NCBI RefSeq assembly: GCF_018130765.1
Contig: NZ_JAFCJZ010000003.1
Span: forward strand, 248,001-312,000
Direction: 5' to 3'
Length of the DNA: 64,000 nucleotides
DNA from: Bradyrhizobium iriomotense
GTDB lineage: Bacteria; Pseudomonadota; Alphaproteobacteria; Rhizobiales; Xanthobacteraceae
Shown here: positions 1 to 9,368 of the stretch, piece after piece
Position numbering within the stretch: the stretch's first letter is position 1
How the letters are laid out: the number at the start of each line of letters is the position of its first letter
Notes under the pieces: generated by a model
Databases searched by the model: none
Seen by the model: only the letters and a program-made list of their open reading frames with translations
What the model was told of the DNA's origin: nothing
Translations under genes and position numbers: made by a program

Positions 1-438
1 ATCCTCGACTATGTCGCTATCGGCCGGAGGGAGGGCGCGAGCCTCGTCACCGGCGGGACGCGGGTCGGCGAGCGCGGCTACTTCATCAGCCCCGCTGTGT
101 TCGCGGGCGTGGCGCACGAGATGCGGATCTCGCAGGAGGAGATCTTCGGCCCCGTCGTCAGCGTCATCAAGTTCAGGGACGAGGCCGATGCGCTGCGGAT
201 CGCCAACGGCACAGCCTACAGCCTCGCTGCGGGCGTCTGGAGCCGCGACATCGGCAAGCTGCAGCGCTTCGCCAAGAGGGCGCGCGCCGGCACGGTCTGG
301 ATGAACACCTATGGCTACACCGACGTGCGCCTGCCCTGGGGCGGCGAGCGCGACTCCGGGCTCGGCCGCGAGCACGGCACCGCCGCACTCGACAATTTCA
401 CCGAGCCCAAGGCTGTCTGGATGAATCTGGCCGTCTGA
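1..438 (+). CDS. Aldehyde dehydrogenase, C-terminal part (cut by window edge)
   Basis: The frame is open from base 1 and ends at TGA 436-438, giving 145 residues of the C-terminal part of an NAD(P)-dependent aldehyde dehydrogenase. The fragment carries EEIFGPVVSV (about residues 41-50), the conserved segment just after the catalytic domain. It ends with the oligomerisation tail typical of betaine/aminobutyraldehyde-type enzymes (LPWGGERDSGLGREHG). The catalytic Cys and Glu lie upstream of the window, so the substrate cannot be judged. A strong terminator follows 25 bases after the stop. Confidence 0.93.
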   Translation: MLDYVAIGRREGASLVTGGTRVGERGYFISPAVFAGVAHEMRISQEEIFGPVVSVIKFRDEADALRIANGTAYSLAAGVWSRDIGKLQRFAKRARAGTVWMNTYGYTDVRLPWGGERDSGLGREHGTAALDNFTEPKAVWMNLAV

Positions 439-463
439 TTACCTCCCGATCGGCCAATCCTGG

Positions 464-499
464 GCCCGCCTGATCGTCCGGTCAGGCGGGCTCTTTTTT
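464..499 (+). terminator. Rho-independent terminator of the aldehyde dehydrogenase gene
   Basis: A perfect 10-bp stem, GCCCGCCTGA (464-473) paired with TCAGGCGGGC (482-491), has an 8-base loop and is followed by TCTTTTTTC. It lies 25 bases after the stop codon of the aldehyde dehydrogenase. Confidence 0.9.
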
Positions 500-625
500 C
501 GAGATCGATAAAATTGTCTGCATTCGGCTCAGCGGCCGCAAACCCTCCCGACAAGAAGCACGGCGCCTTAAACCAGAGCTTTGGAACCGGCCTGCATCCT
601 GCCCGCAACAGGGCAGGGCATTATC

Positions 626-889
626 ATGTCAATCTTCAGGGAGATCGTCGTGGCGGTTGCGGGAGTCTACGCGCTCCTGTTCGCCTGCGACGCAGTGTTC
701 GGCGTCGGCGAGCCGCGCTTCGACGACGCCTATTACCGCGCCGGCTTCTATGCACCCAAGCCGAAGGAGTTTCGGTTCGCGAGCGACACGCCGCCGGCGG
801 TCCGCGTCAGCGACGCCTTCGCGCAGTTTGCGCCGAGCGACGCAAAGCCGAACAGGCGTTACTCGTCGCTGACGACGATCATTCGCTGA
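626..889 (+). CDS. Small conserved protein with N-terminal membrane segment or signal
   Basis: 87 residues starting MSIFREIVVAVAG. The start at 626 is preceded by a purine-rich AGGGCAGGG and is preferred over an in-frame ATG 45 bases upstream that has no ribosome site. Residues 5-22 are hydrophobic and would be a membrane anchor or signal peptide. The remainder is polar and rich in Phe, Ala, Pro and Asp, with no recognised domain. I cannot assign a function. It converges on the hydrolase gene with 3 bases between stops. Confidence 0.6.
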   Translation: MSIFREIVVAVAGVYALLFACDAVFGVGEPRFDDAYYRAGFYAPKPKEFRFASDTPPAVRVSDAFAQFAPSDAKPNRRYSSLTTIIR

Positions 890-892
890 CCC

Positions 893-1789
893 TCATTCCC
901 CCTGGATCCACTCCGCAAGCCCACGCCACAGCGTGTCGCGGTGCTCGGGGCGGAAGAAGCCGAAATGGCCGATGGCCTTGGCGCCGACGTCGGAGGGCTT
1001 CACCGTCAACACCTCCGGCTTGATCGCAGTGAAGCCGCCCGTGAGCAGCTCGACCGCGGGCCGTGTCGCCCAGGGATCGTCGGAGAAACACAGCGCGCGC
1101 AGCTCGCCCCTAAACTTCGCGAAATTGTCCAGCGCGGGCAGCTTTGAATCGAACAGATAGCGCGGCATCCGGACCCACTCGGCCCATTGCAGGAAGACGC
1201 CCTTGGGCAGATCCTCGCCGATGCCGGCCCAGCCCGGCGCGTAACCGAATGCGTGGGCCAGCGGCACGCCAATGAGGTTCATGAAGGCGTAGACGCGGTA
1301 TTTCTCCGGCGAGGTCATCAGCCGCCAGGTCGCGGCCTGCGAGGCCACGAAGGCGGCGCGGGAAATCTCGCTGTTGTTCTCGATCAGCCCGAGCGCCTGG
1401 CCGCCGTAGGAATGGCCGATATAGGCAAGGGGCAGAGTGTTGTAACGCTCGCGCATCCAGCGCACGGCGGCGGTAACGTCGAGCGCGGCCCAGTCCGACA
1501 TCGAGGCCTTGAAGCCGACCAGCGATTTCGGCTGGTTGTAGCCGACCATCGCTGGCAGCCGGGAGTCGCCGATGCCGCGGTAGTCATAGGTGAGGACCGC
1601 GCAGCCGCGATGGGCGAGATAGGACGCAAAGCCGCGATAGATCTTTCGCGGCACGGCGGTGGCCGAATTGATCAGGACGGCGTGGCGCTTGGCGCCGCGC
1701 GGCAGGAACAGGGTGCCGGCCAGCGCATACCCGTCGGTCGCCGGGAAGCTGATCTCGTCGATGAAAACGTCGTCGCGCGCCGCGTCCAT
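893..1789 (-). CDS. Alpha/beta hydrolase
   Basis: 298-residue serine hydrolase of the alpha/beta fold. The nucleophile elbow GHSYGG sits at residues 125-130 (Ser127). D237 or D238 in FSDDPW and H275 in IGHFGFF are the likely acid and base. YDYRGIGDS (68-76) is the usual strand-3 and oxyanion region. The start at 1789 is chosen because AGGACA lies about 11 bases upstream and the sequence before it is not protein-like. The gene diverges from aroG across about 180 bases. The substrate is unknown; the family includes esterases and lipases of the YheT/YbhO sort. Confidence 0.85.
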   Translation of the reverse strand: MDAARDDVFIDEISFPATDGYALAGTLFLPRGAKRHAVLINSATAVPRKIYRGFASYLAHRGCAVLTYDYRGIGDSRLPAMVGYNQPKSLVGFKASMSDWAALDVTAAVRWMRERYNTLPLAYIGHSYGGQALGLIENNSEISRAAFVASQAATWRLMTSPEKYRVYAFMNLIGVPLAHAFGYAPGWAGIGEDLPKGVFLQWAEWVRMPRYLFDSKLPALDNFAKFRGELRALCFSDDPWATRPAVELLTGGFTAIKPEVLTVKPSDVGAKAIGHFGFFRPEHRDTLWRGLAEWIQGE

Positions 1790-1969
1790 GGGCAGAAGCT
1801 GTCCTGCCAGTTTTCCTAGCCATCCCAGCAAATGCGAATTTGGCTTTCCCTGCAAGGGTTTGCAGTGCGAAACGGATTTACAACTGGCGATGTCGCGCCA
1901 GCCTGTGTATAAGGCGGCCCTCGCAACCCTTAGATCAGGTTGTGCTTTTTGCTTCACGGAGAGATTGCG

Positions 1970-3358
1970 ATGTCCGAGCGGTGGACGCCCGAGTCCTGGC
2001 GCAGCAAGCCGGTGCTACAGGTGCCCGATTATCCCGACGCCAAGGCTCTGGCCGACGTCGAGGCGCAGCTTGCAACCTTTCCGCCGCTGGTGTTCGCGGG
2101 TGAGGCGCGCAATCTGAAGAAGGCCCTGGGCCGCGTTGCGGCCGGCGAGGCCTTCCTGCTCCAGGGCGGCGACTGTGCCGAGAGCTTTGCCGAGCACGGC
2201 GCCAACAACATCCGCGACTTCTTCCGCGTGCTGCTGCAGATGGCGGTGGTGCTGACCTATGCCGGCGCGGTGCCGGTGGTAAAGGTCGGCCGCATCGCCG
2301 GACAATTTGCAAAACCGCGGTCGTCGCCGACCGAGAAGGTTGATGGCGTCGAGCTGCCGAGCTATCGCGGCGACATCGTCAACGACATCGCCTTCACCAA
2401 GGAAGCGCGCGTGCCGGATCCGCAGCGCCAGCTGATGGCCTATCGCCAGTCGGCCGCGACGCTGAACCTGCTGCGCGCCTTCGCGACCGGCGGCTACGCC
2501 AATCTCGGCAGCGTGCACCAATGGATGCTCGGCTTCCTCAAGGATTCACCGCAGTCCCGGCGCTACAAGGAGCTGGCCGATCGCATCTCGGACGCGCTCA
2601 ATTTCATGCGCGCCTGCGGCCTCGATCTCGAGGCCCATCCCGAGCTTCGCTCGACCGATTTCTACACCAGCCACGAGGCGCTGCTGCTCGGCTACGAGCA
2701 GGCCATGACCCGCGTCGATTCCACCACCGGCGACTGGTACGCGACTTCGGGCCACATGATCTGGATCGGTGATCGCACCCGGCAGCTCGATCACGGCCAC
2801 ATCGAATATTTCCGCGGCATCAAGAACCCGATCGGGCTGAAGTGCGGCCCGTCGCTGAAGCCCGACGAACTGTTGAAGCTGATCGACGTACTCAACCCCG
2901 ACAACGAGCCGGGCCGGCTGACGCTGATCGGGCGCTTCGGCTCGGACAAGGTCGGCGAGCATCTGCCGAACATGATTCGCGCCGTGAAGCGCGAGGGCAA
3001 AGTGGTGGTCTGGTCGTGCGATCCCATGCACGGCAACACCATCACCTCCACGACGGGCTACAAGACGCGCCCGTTCGACCGGATCCTCTCCGAGGTGAAG
3101 TCGTTCTTCGCGATCCACGCGGCCGAAGGCACCCATGCCGGCGGCGTGCATCTGGAGATGACCGGCAAGGACGTCACCGAATGTCTCGGCGGCGCCCGCG
3201 CGATCACGGACGAGGATCTCAACGATCGCTACCACACGGTCTGCGATCCCCGCCTCAATGCCGAGCAATCCATCGACATGGCCTTCCTGGTCGCCGAGCT
3301 GCTCAAGCAGGAGCGCGCCGGCAAGACCAAGCCGATGCCGGTCGCAGCGGGGCTCTGA
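1970..3358 (+). CDS. aroG: Class II 3-deoxy-D-arabino-heptulosonate 7-phosphate synthase
   Basis: 462 residues. It catalyses the first step of the shikimate pathway, condensing phosphoenolpyruvate with erythrose 4-phosphate. Class II (plant/Mycobacterium-like) signatures are clear: GGDCAESF at 66-73 with the metal-binding Cys69, [52 protein letters not shown] and GGVHLEMTG. The ATG at 1970 follows GGAGAGATTGCG. The next gene, dgkA, starts only a few bases after the stop, so the two are probably cotranscribed. Confidence 0.97.
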   Translation: MSERWTPESWRSKPVLQVPDYPDAKALADVEAQLATFPPLVFAGEARNLKKALGRVAAGEAFLLQGGDCAESFAEHGANNIRDFFRVLLQMAVVLTYAGAVPVVKVGRIAGQFAKPRSSPTEKVDGVELPSYRGDIVNDIAFTKEARVPDPQRQLMAYRQSAATLNLLRAFATGGYANLGSVHQWMLGFLKDSPQSRRYKELADRISDALNFMRACGLDLEAHPELRSTDFYTSHEALLLGYEQAMTRVDSTTGDWYATSGHMIWIGDRTRQLDHGHIEYFRGIKNPIGLKCGPSLKPDELLKLIDVLNPDNEPGRLTLIGRFGSDKVGEHLPNMIRAVKREGKVVVWSCDPMHGNTITSTTGYKTRPFDRILSEVKSFFAIHAAEGTHAGGVHLEMTGKDVTECLGGARAITDEDLNDRYHTVCDPRLNAEQSIDMAFLVAELLKQERAGKTKPMPVAAGL

Positions 3359-3362
3359 TACC

Positions 3363-3716
3363 TTGCTGCGAATCTGGAAGGCCACGATCAATTCCCGCAA
3401 CGGTCTGGCTTTTGCGTTCCGCTCGGAGCAGGCCATCCGCGAGGAGATATTTGCGCTCCTCGTGTCGCTGCCGGTGGCCTGGTTCATCGGCGCGACAGCG
3501 ATGCGTGCGGTCGAGTTGATTTGTGCGGTCGCGTTCGTGCTGACGGTTGAGCTGCTCAACACCGCGATCGAGAAGCTCGCCGACCGCCTGACCATGGATC
3601 ACGACAAGCAGATCGGGCGCGTCAAGGACATGGGCTCGGCTGCCGTTGGTGTGGCGCTACTCATGGCGGGCGCGTTCTGGATCTTTGCCATCGTCGAGCG
3701 GCTGGGTTTCGTCTGA
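3363..3716 (+). CDS. dgkA: Diacylglycerol kinase
   Basis: About 117 residues, the usual size for the small trimeric inner-membrane diacylglycerol kinase that phosphorylates diacylglycerol to phosphatidate during phospholipid recycling. Three membrane helices are visible. The family core VELLNTAIEKLADRL and the active-site segment KDMGSAAV are both present. No ATG gives a sensible N-terminus, so I use TTG at 3363, 4 bases after the aroG stop, with CGGGGC upstream. The exact start is uncertain. Confidence 0.9.
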   Translation: MLRIWKATINSRNGLAFAFRSEQAIREEIFALLVSLPVAWFIGATAMRAVELICAVAFVLTVELLNTAIEKLADRLTMDHDKQIGRVKDMGSAAVGVALLMAGAFWIFAIVERLGFV

Positions 3717-3737
3717 CGAAAATTGAAAAGGGCCGTC

Positions 3738-5495
3738 ATGACCGAACGTCTCAATGCATTCGCGGTCACGCTCGCCCAGCTCAATCCGACCGTGGGCGAC
3801 ATCGAGGGCAATGCCGCGAAGGTGCGCGCCGCGCGCGCGCAAGCCGTCGGTGACGGCGCCGATCTCGTGCTGTTTCCGGAATTGTTCATTTCCGGCTATC
3901 CGCCGGAAGACCTGGTGCAGAAGCCGGCCTTCCAGGCCGCCTGCCGCGCTGCAATCGAAAGCCTCGCGCGCGAGACCGCGGATGGTGGCCCAGCCATGCT
4001 GGTCGGCACGCCCTGGGTCGAGGACGGCAGGCTCTACAATGCCTGCGCACTGCTCGACGGCGGCCGCATCGCCACACTTCGCTTCAAGTGCAATCTGCCG
4101 AATTACGGCGTGTTCGACGAGAAGCGGCTGTTTGCGCGCGGGCCTGCTGCGGGCCCCGTGACCGTGCGCGGCGTGCGCATTGGCGTGCCGATCTGCGAGG
4201 ACATCTGGCTCGAGGAGTCCGAGGACTACGAGAACGTGGTCGAGACGCTGGCCGAGACCGGCGCCGAGATCATCCTGGTGCCGAACGGCTCGCCTTACGC
4301 CCGCGACAAGAACGACGTACGGCTGTCGGTCGCGGTGGCCCGCGTCACCGAGAGCGGCCTGCCGCTGGTCTATCTCAACCAGGTTTGCGGCCAGGACGAA
4401 TTGGTGTTCGACGGCGCCTCCTTCGCGCTCAATGGCGATCTCTCGCTCGCAGCGCAACTGCCGGCGTTCGAGGAAAACGTCACCACGCTCCGCTTCACCA
4501 GAAACGGCGAGGACTGGCGCTGCACGGGATCGATCGCGGAGCAGGTCGAGGGCGACAAGGCCGATTACGCAGCCTGCGTGCTGGGCCTGCGCGACTACGT
4601 CGCCAAGAACGGTTTTCCCGGCGTGCTGCTCGGCATTTCCGGCGGCATCGATTCGGCACTCTGCGCGGCGATCGCGGTCGATGCGCTCAGCGCGGACCAG
4701 GTGCATGGCGTGATGCTGCCCTATCGTTACACGGCGGCACATTCGATCGCCGACGCCGGCGAGCTCGCCGGCCATCTCGGCATCCGCTACGAGGTGTTGC
4801 CGATCGCGGAAGCCGTGAACGGTTTTGAGACCATCCTCTCGGGCATCTTCAAGAACCTGCCGCCTGATATCACCGAGGAGAACCTCCAGGCCCGCACCCG
4901 CGGCACGCTGTTGATGGCGATCTCCAACAAGACCGGGCTGATGGTGGTGACGACAGGCAACAAGTCGGAGATGTCGGTCGGCTACGCCACGCTCTACGGC
5001 GACATGAACGGCGGCTTCAACCCGATCAAGGATATCTACAAGACGCAGGTGTTTCGGCTGGCGAGCCTGCGCAACAGCTGGAAGCCGGATGGCGCGCTCG
5101 GGCCCGCAGGGGAGGCCATTCCCCCTGATATCATCACGCGCCCGCCGACGGCGGAGCTGCGCGAGAACCAGACCGATCAGGATTCATTGCCGCCTTACGA
5201 CGTGCTCGATGCCATCCTCGAGCGTCTGGTCGAACGTGAGGAGCCGCTCGAGGCCATCATCGCCGCCGGCTTCGACCGCGAGACCGTCACCCGCATCGAC
5301 CATCTGCTCAATGTCGCCGAATACAAGCGCCGCCAGGCGGCGCCCGGGGTGAAGGTGACACCGAGGAATTTTGGCCGCGACCGCCGCTATCCCATCACCA
5401 ACCGTTTCCGCGACAAGGGCGAGGGGCTGCCCGCGCCGGACGAGACGCTGGTCTCGCGCGGCAACAAGGCGTCGATCGACGCGTTCGAGGGGTGA
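3738..5495 (+). CDS. nadE: Glutamine-dependent NAD+ synthetase
   Basis: 585 residues in two domains. Residues 1-270 are a nitrilase-type glutaminase with the E48 (FPELF), K117 (RFKCNLP) and C153 (PICEDIW) triad. Residues about 280-585 are the ATP-dependent synthetase with the pyrophosphatase loop SGGIDSA (301-307). The enzyme amidates nicotinate adenine dinucleotide to NAD+ using glutamine. The ATG at 3738 follows AAAAGGG. It lies 21 bases after dgkA and may be in the same transcript. An NAD synthetase is unrelated in position to the nicotinate-type catabolic island at 50-64 kb. Confidence 0.97.
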   Translation: MTERLNAFAVTLAQLNPTVGDIEGNAAKVRAARAQAVGDGADLVLFPELFISGYPPEDLVQKPAFQAACRAAIESLARETADGGPAMLVGTPWVEDGRLYNACALLDGGRIATLRFKCNLPNYGVFDEKRLFARGPAAGPVTVRGVRIGVPICEDIWLEESEDYENVVETLAETGAEIILVPNGSPYARDKNDVRLSVAVARVTESGLPLVYLNQVCGQDELVFDGASFALNGDLSLAAQLPAFEENVTTLRFTRNGEDWRCTGSIAEQVEGDKADYAACVLGLRDYVAKNGFPGVLLGISGGIDSALCAAIAVDALSADQVHGVMLPYRYTAAHSIADAGELAGHLGIRYEVLPIAEAVNGFETILSGIFKNLPPDITEENLQARTRGTLLMAISNKTGLMVVTTGNKSEMSVGYATLYGDMNGGFNPIKDIYKTQVFRLASLRNSWKPDGALGPAGEAIPPDIITRPPTAELRENQTDQDSLPPYDVLDAILERLVEREEPLEAIIAAGFDRETVTRIDHLLNVAEYKRRQAAPGVKVTPRNFGRDRRYPITNRFRDKGEGLPAPDETLVSRGNKASIDAFEG

Positions 5496-5549
5496 ACTCG
5501 CTGATTTTGGGGACTGGCGTGGTGGGGTGGTCTCGCCACCATCAAGCTG

Positions 5550-5651
5550 TCATCATCCGCGAAGGCGGATGATCCAGTACTCCGCGGCGGGCATTGTAGG
5601 AACCGACTGCCGACATGAGTTACTGGATGCCCCGCCTTCGCGGGGCATGAC
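5550..5651. repeat. Paired REP-type palindrome, copy 1
   Basis: Two hairpins about 100 bases apart. The left one is CATCCGCGAAGGCGGATG and continues into ATCCAGTA. The right one begins TACTGGATGCC and contains CCCCGCCTTCGCGGGG. The ATCCAGTA/TACTGGAT edges pair with each other, so the unit can fold as one two-headed structure. A second copy with the same layout is at 43763-43863. It lies between the converging nadE and cox operons and could also act as a bidirectional terminator. Confidence 0.8.
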
Positions 5652-5672
5652 AGCGAGAAACTCCGATTGCCG

Positions 5673-6065
5673 CTATGACGGGGCTGCGAAAAACAGCACC
5701 CGCAGGAAGTGCGTGTATTCGGATTCGAGCACCATGATCGATACAAATACCAATACCGCGATCGGCGGCAGCAGGATGGCATAGGCCAAGGCCAGTCGCT
5801 CCCAGGCCATGTGCATGAAGACGGCGACGATCAGGCCGGCCTTCAACATCATGAACAGCAGGATCAGCGACCACCTCAGATAGCCGTGCAGGCCAAAGTA
5901 GTCGACGAGATAGGAGCACGTGCTGAGGACGAACAGCCAGCCCCAGACCACGAGGTAGAGCTTGATCGGGTGCTGCTGACCCTTGGCGTGAACGGCCCCC
6001 GTTGCGACTGCGCCATGCGCCGGAGCGTGGAGCTGTCCTTCCATGTGTACCGCCGCGTTTGTCAT
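5673..6065 (-). CDS. Cytochrome c oxidase subunit IV-type membrane protein
   Basis: 130 residues with three predicted membrane helices (about 40-62, 72-96 and 100-120). The middle helix carries KAGLIVAVFMHMAWE, the hallmark of the CtaF/CyoD-like subunit IV of haem-copper oxidases. The N-terminal 35 residues are rich in Ala and His. It is the last gene of the oxidase operon, 9 bases after the subunit III gene. The role is inferred as a structural or assembly subunit of the terminal oxidase. Confidence 0.85.
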   Translation of the reverse strand: MTNAAVHMEGQLHAPAHGAVATGAVHAKGQQHPIKLYLVVWGWLFVLSTCSYLVDYFGLHGYLRWSLILLFMMLKAGLIVAVFMHMAWERLALAYAILLPPIAVLVFVSIMVLESEYTHFLRVLFFAAPS

Positions 6066-6074
6066 GCGCCGACC

Positions 6075-6797
6075 TCACCAAAGGTAGAAGAATGCAAAGA
6101 TGAAGACCCACACGAGGTCGACGAAGTGCCAGTACAGGCCCATGATCTCGACGATCTCGTAGTACCCCTTGCGGCTCGTGAAGAAGCCGCGCCTCTCGAC
6201 GTCGAAGTCGCCGCGAAAGACCTTCCGCGCAATGGCGATCAGGAAGATCACGCCGATCGTCACGTGGGTGCCGTGGAAACCCGTGATCATGAAGAAGCTC
6301 GAGCCAAACTGCGCCGCGCCCCATGGATTACCCCAGGGTCGAACGCCCTCCATGATCAGCTTGGTCCATTCGAAGGCCTGCATTCCGACGAAGGTCGCGC
6401 CGAAGGCTGCCGTGACCAGCATCAGGATTGCGGTTCTCACGCGATCGCGGCGGTAGCCGAAATTGACGGCCATCGCCATTGTTCCGCTGCTGCTGATCAG
6501 CACGAAGGTCATGATGGCGATCAGGATCAGGGGGATGTGCTTGCCCCCGATATTGAGGGCGAAGACTTCGCTGGGATTCGGCCACGGCAAGGTCGTCGAC
6601 ATGCGCGCCGTCATGTAGGAGAGCAGGAAGCAACTGAAGATGAAGGTGTCGCTGAGGAGGAAGATCCACATCATGGCCTTGCCCCAGGACACGTTCTTGA
6701 AGGCACGCTGATCGGACGCCCAATCGGCGGCGATGCCACGCCAGCCTTCAAGCCGCGCAGTCGATTGGCCCGAATGTGTCAGCACGGTCTCAGCCAT
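6075..6797 (-). CDS. coxP: Cytochrome c oxidase subunit III
   Basis: 240 residues, a polytopic subunit III with the conserved FHGTHVTIGVIFLI segment (His residues) and the C-terminal YWHFVDLVWVFIFAFFYLW helix. It begins MAETVLTHSG after a 14-base gap from the upstream gene. Position and order match coxP of the coxMNOP alternative oxidase operon described in Bradyrhizobium japonicum; that assignment is by synteny and recall. Confidence 0.9.
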   Translation of the reverse strand: MAETVLTHSGQSTARLEGWRGIAADWASDQRAFKNVSWGKAMMWIFLLSDTFIFSCFLLSYMTARMSTTLPWPNPSEVFALNIGGKHIPLILIAIMTFVLISSSGTMAMAVNFGYRRDRVRTAILMLVTAAFGATFVGMQAFEWTKLIMEGVRPWGNPWGAAQFGSSFFMITGFHGTHVTIGVIFLIAIARKVFRGDFDVERRGFFTSRKGYYEIVEIMGLYWHFVDLVWVFIFAFFYLW

Positions 6798-6811
6798 CTG
6801 GTCTTGCCTCC

Positions 6812-7516
6812 CTAGCTCAGCAATCGGCGGCAGATGTCGACGAAATCATCGGTCCAGCCGGTGAGAAGACCGAGCAGGACAAGCCAGACCAACAGCAGGA
6901 AGTGCCAATAGATGGCGCATAGCTCCACGCTCAATCGCATGTCGGCGATCCCGGCGCCACGCCACATCTTGGCTGAGGTTCGGCCCAGGGCCACCAGACC
7001 GCCCGCCAGATGCAGCCCGTGTACCGCGGTCAACAGGTAGAAGAAGGAATTCGCCGGATTGGACGCCACGAAATATCCGGCAGCCCCGAGCCGTTGCCAG
7101 GCCAGGAGCTGTCCGGCGAGGAAGATCACGGCAGATGCTCCGCCGGCGAGCAGACCGATCGTGACGCTCTCAATATCGTGTCGGCGGGCAGCCACGTACG
7201 ACCATTGCAGCGCGACACTGCTCAGGACCAGCACGCCCGTGTTGACCCACAGCAGCCGCGGTACCGGCAGCGGCCGCCAGTCCACCACGCTCATGCGCAT
7301 CGAGTAGGCGCTGATGAAGAGGACGAACAATGCGCTCGCGACAGCGAGGAACACGCCAAGTCCGACCTTTGCTGCCGGCCAGGTCATGGCATCGCCGCCG
7401 GGGAAGTCACCGGCCGGGCCTTCCTCCAGCCAGGGCTTGGCCGTCAGCCGCTGCTGCGACAGCCACCATCCGGCGATCACCGCAAGCACAGTCAGGAACA
7501 GAATGATGGCGCTCAC
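6812..7516 (-). CDS. coxO: Cytochrome c oxidase subunit III-like protein
   Basis: 234 residues with six or seven hydrophobic helices, related to subunit III (HGLHLAGGLVALGRT and YWHFLLLVWLVLLGLL). The GTG start at 7516 overlaps the stop of subunit I by four bases (GTGA), preceded by AGGGAG. The open frame continues upstream but there it is the antisense of the subunit I gene and not protein-like. By order this corresponds to coxO. Together with coxP it means the oxidase has a split or duplicated subunit III. Confidence 0.87.
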   Translation of the reverse strand: MSAIILFLTVLAVIAGWWLSQQRLTAKPWLEEGPAGDFPGGDAMTWPAAKVGLGVFLAVASALFVLFISAYSMRMSVVDWRPLPVPRLLWVNTGVLVLSSVALQWSYVAARRHDIESVTIGLLAGGASAVIFLAGQLLAWQRLGAAGYFVASNPANSFFYLLTAVHGLHLAGGLVALGRTSAKMWRGAGIADMRLSVELCAIYWHFLLLVWLVLLGLLTGWTDDFVDICRRLLS

Positions 7517-9291
7517 GAAGCAGCTCCCTGAATGAGCTGCGTCGCGCGTGGCGGCTGGTTCTGCGGAATGAAGTCCTCCGCGGCGCCGGGCACGCTGTAA
7601 TCGTAGGCCCAGCGGTACACGATCGGGAGCTCCTTGCCCCAGTTGCCGTGTCCTGGAGGCGTCTCCGGCGTCTGCCACTCCAGCGTCGTTGCCCGCCACG
7701 GATTGCCGCCCGAGGCCTCACCTTTGAACAGGCTCCAGGCAAGATTGAACAGGAACACCATCTGGCTGAAGCCGACGGTCAAGGCCACCACGGAGATGAA
7801 GGCGTTCAGCGAATGGGCTGAGGTCGGGATGAACGCCGCATCCCCGAGTTCGAAATACCGGCGCGGAACCCCGAGCAGTCCAAGATAGTGCATGGGGAAG
7901 AAGATCAGGTAGGCGCCGAGGAAGGTGACCCAGAAGTGAAACTTGCCGAGGGCGTCGTTCAGCATCCGTCCCGTCACCTTGGGGTACCAATGATAGATCG
8001 CGCCGAGCACGACCATGATCGGTGCCACGCCCATCACCATGTGGAAGTGCGCGACCACGAACATGGTATCCGAGAGGGGCACGTCCACGACGACGTTGCC
8101 GAGGAAGAGGCCGGTGAGCCCGCCGTTCACGAAGGTGATGATGAAGCCGAGGGCGAACAGCATCGGCACCCTGAGATGAATGTCGCCGCGCCACAGGGTC
8201 AGCACCCAGTTGTAGACCTTGATCGCGGTGGGGATTGCGATGATGAGCGTCGTGGTGGCGAAGAAGTACCCGAATTGCGGGAACATGCCGCTCACATACA
8301 TGTGGTGCGCCCAGACGATGAAGCTGAGCGCGCCGATGGCCACGATTGCCCAGACCATCATGCGGTAGCCAAAGATGTTCTTGCGCGCATGCGTGCTGAT
8401 CAGATCGGAGACGATGCCGAAGGCGGGCAGGGCGACGATGTAGACCTCGGGATGGCCGAAGAACCAGAACAGGTGCTGGAAGAGTAGCGGGCTGCCGCCG
8501 CCATATTTCGACAGCGTGCCCATCTCGACGAGCGAAGGCATGAAGAAGCTTGTTCCCAGGAGACGGTCGAGCAGCAGCATGACCGAGGCAACGAAGAGGG
8601 CAGGGAATGCCAAGAGCGCCATCACGGTCGCCGTGAAAATGCCCCACACGGTCAGCGGCAGGCGCATCAACGTCATGCCGCGGGTGCGCGCCTGGAGCAC
8701 CGTCACCACGTAATTCAGCCCGCCCATGGTGAAGCCGATGATGAACAGGATCAGGGACGACATCATGAGAATGATGCCCCAGTCCTGTCCGGGCGTTCCG
8801 GAGAGGATTGCCTGCGGCGGGTAGAGCGTCCAGCCGGCGCCGGTGGGGCCGCCGGGCACGAAGAATGTCGAGGCCAGCACCAGGACCGCGAGCAGGTAGA
8901 CCCAGTAGCTCAGCATGTTCACATAAGGGAAGACCATGTCCCGGGCGCCGACCATCAGCGGGATCAGGTAGTTGCCGAAGCCGCCCAGGAACAATGCGGT
9001 GAGCAGATAGATCACCATGATCATGCCGTGCATGGTGATGAACTGGAGGTACTGGTTGGCATCGATGAAAGAGAAGGTGCCGGGGAATCCCAGTTGCAGC
9101 CGCATCAGCCACGACAGCACCAGGGCCACGAGCCCGATGGCCGAGGCCGTCAGCGAATACTGAATGGCGATCACCTTGGCGTCCTGCGAGAAGACATACC
9201 GTGTCCACCAGCTCCTCGGATGATAGAGCTCAACGTCAGGTACTTCGGCAGGCGGGATGCCTTCGATCCCTTCATATGGAATATCGACCAT
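7513..9291 (-). CDS. coxN: Cytochrome c oxidase subunit I
   Basis: 592-residue haem-copper oxidase catalytic subunit with 12 helices. Visible ligands and channel motifs are the low-spin haem His in TMHGMIMV, the HPEVY segment of the CuB/tyrosine cross-link (FFGHPEVYIVALPAFG), the paired CuB histidines in WAHHMYVSGM, and the haem a/a3 histidines in VVAHFHMVMG. The HPEVY and FFGHPE segments indicate an A-type oxidase. The ATG at 9291 follows GAGGAGG by 5 bases, a very strong site. Confidence 0.97.
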   Translation of the reverse strand: MVDIPYEGIEGIPPAEVPDVELYHPRSWWTRYVFSQDAKVIAIQYSLTASAIGLVALVLSWLMRLQLGFPGTFSFIDANQYLQFITMHGMIMVIYLLTALFLGGFGNYLIPLMVGARDMVFPYVNMLSYWVYLLAVLVLASTFFVPGGPTGAGWTLYPPQAILSGTPGQDWGIILMMSSLILFIIGFTMGGLNYVVTVLQARTRGMTLMRLPLTVWGIFTATVMALLAFPALFVASVMLLLDRLLGTSFFMPSLVEMGTLSKYGGGSPLLFQHLFWFFGHPEVYIVALPAFGIVSDLISTHARKNIFGYRMMVWAIVAIGALSFIVWAHHMYVSGMFPQFGYFFATTTLIIAIPTAIKVYNWVLTLWRGDIHLRVPMLFALGFIITFVNGGLTGLFLGNVVVDVPLSDTMFVVAHFHMVMGVAPIMVVLGAIYHWYPKVTGRMLNDALGKFHFWVTFLGAYLIFFPMHYLGLLGVPRRYFELGDAAFIPTSAHSLNAFISVVALTVGFSQMVFLFNLAWSLFKGEASGGNPWRATTLEWQTPETPPGHGNWGKELPIVYRWAYDYSVPGAAEDFIPQNQPPRATQLIQGAAS

Positions 9292-9368
9292 AGAAACCTC
9301 CTCGGTCGTTTCCATCGGAAGCGAGGCGTTGGCCTCATGCACCCGATCTGTTTCGCGGCGGCAGCTTG

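Noticed and set aside
1659..2117. Frames in the gap between the hydrolase and aroG
   Set aside because: They overlap the 5-prime ends of both real genes and lack ribosome sites; the gap only needs to hold the two divergent promoters.
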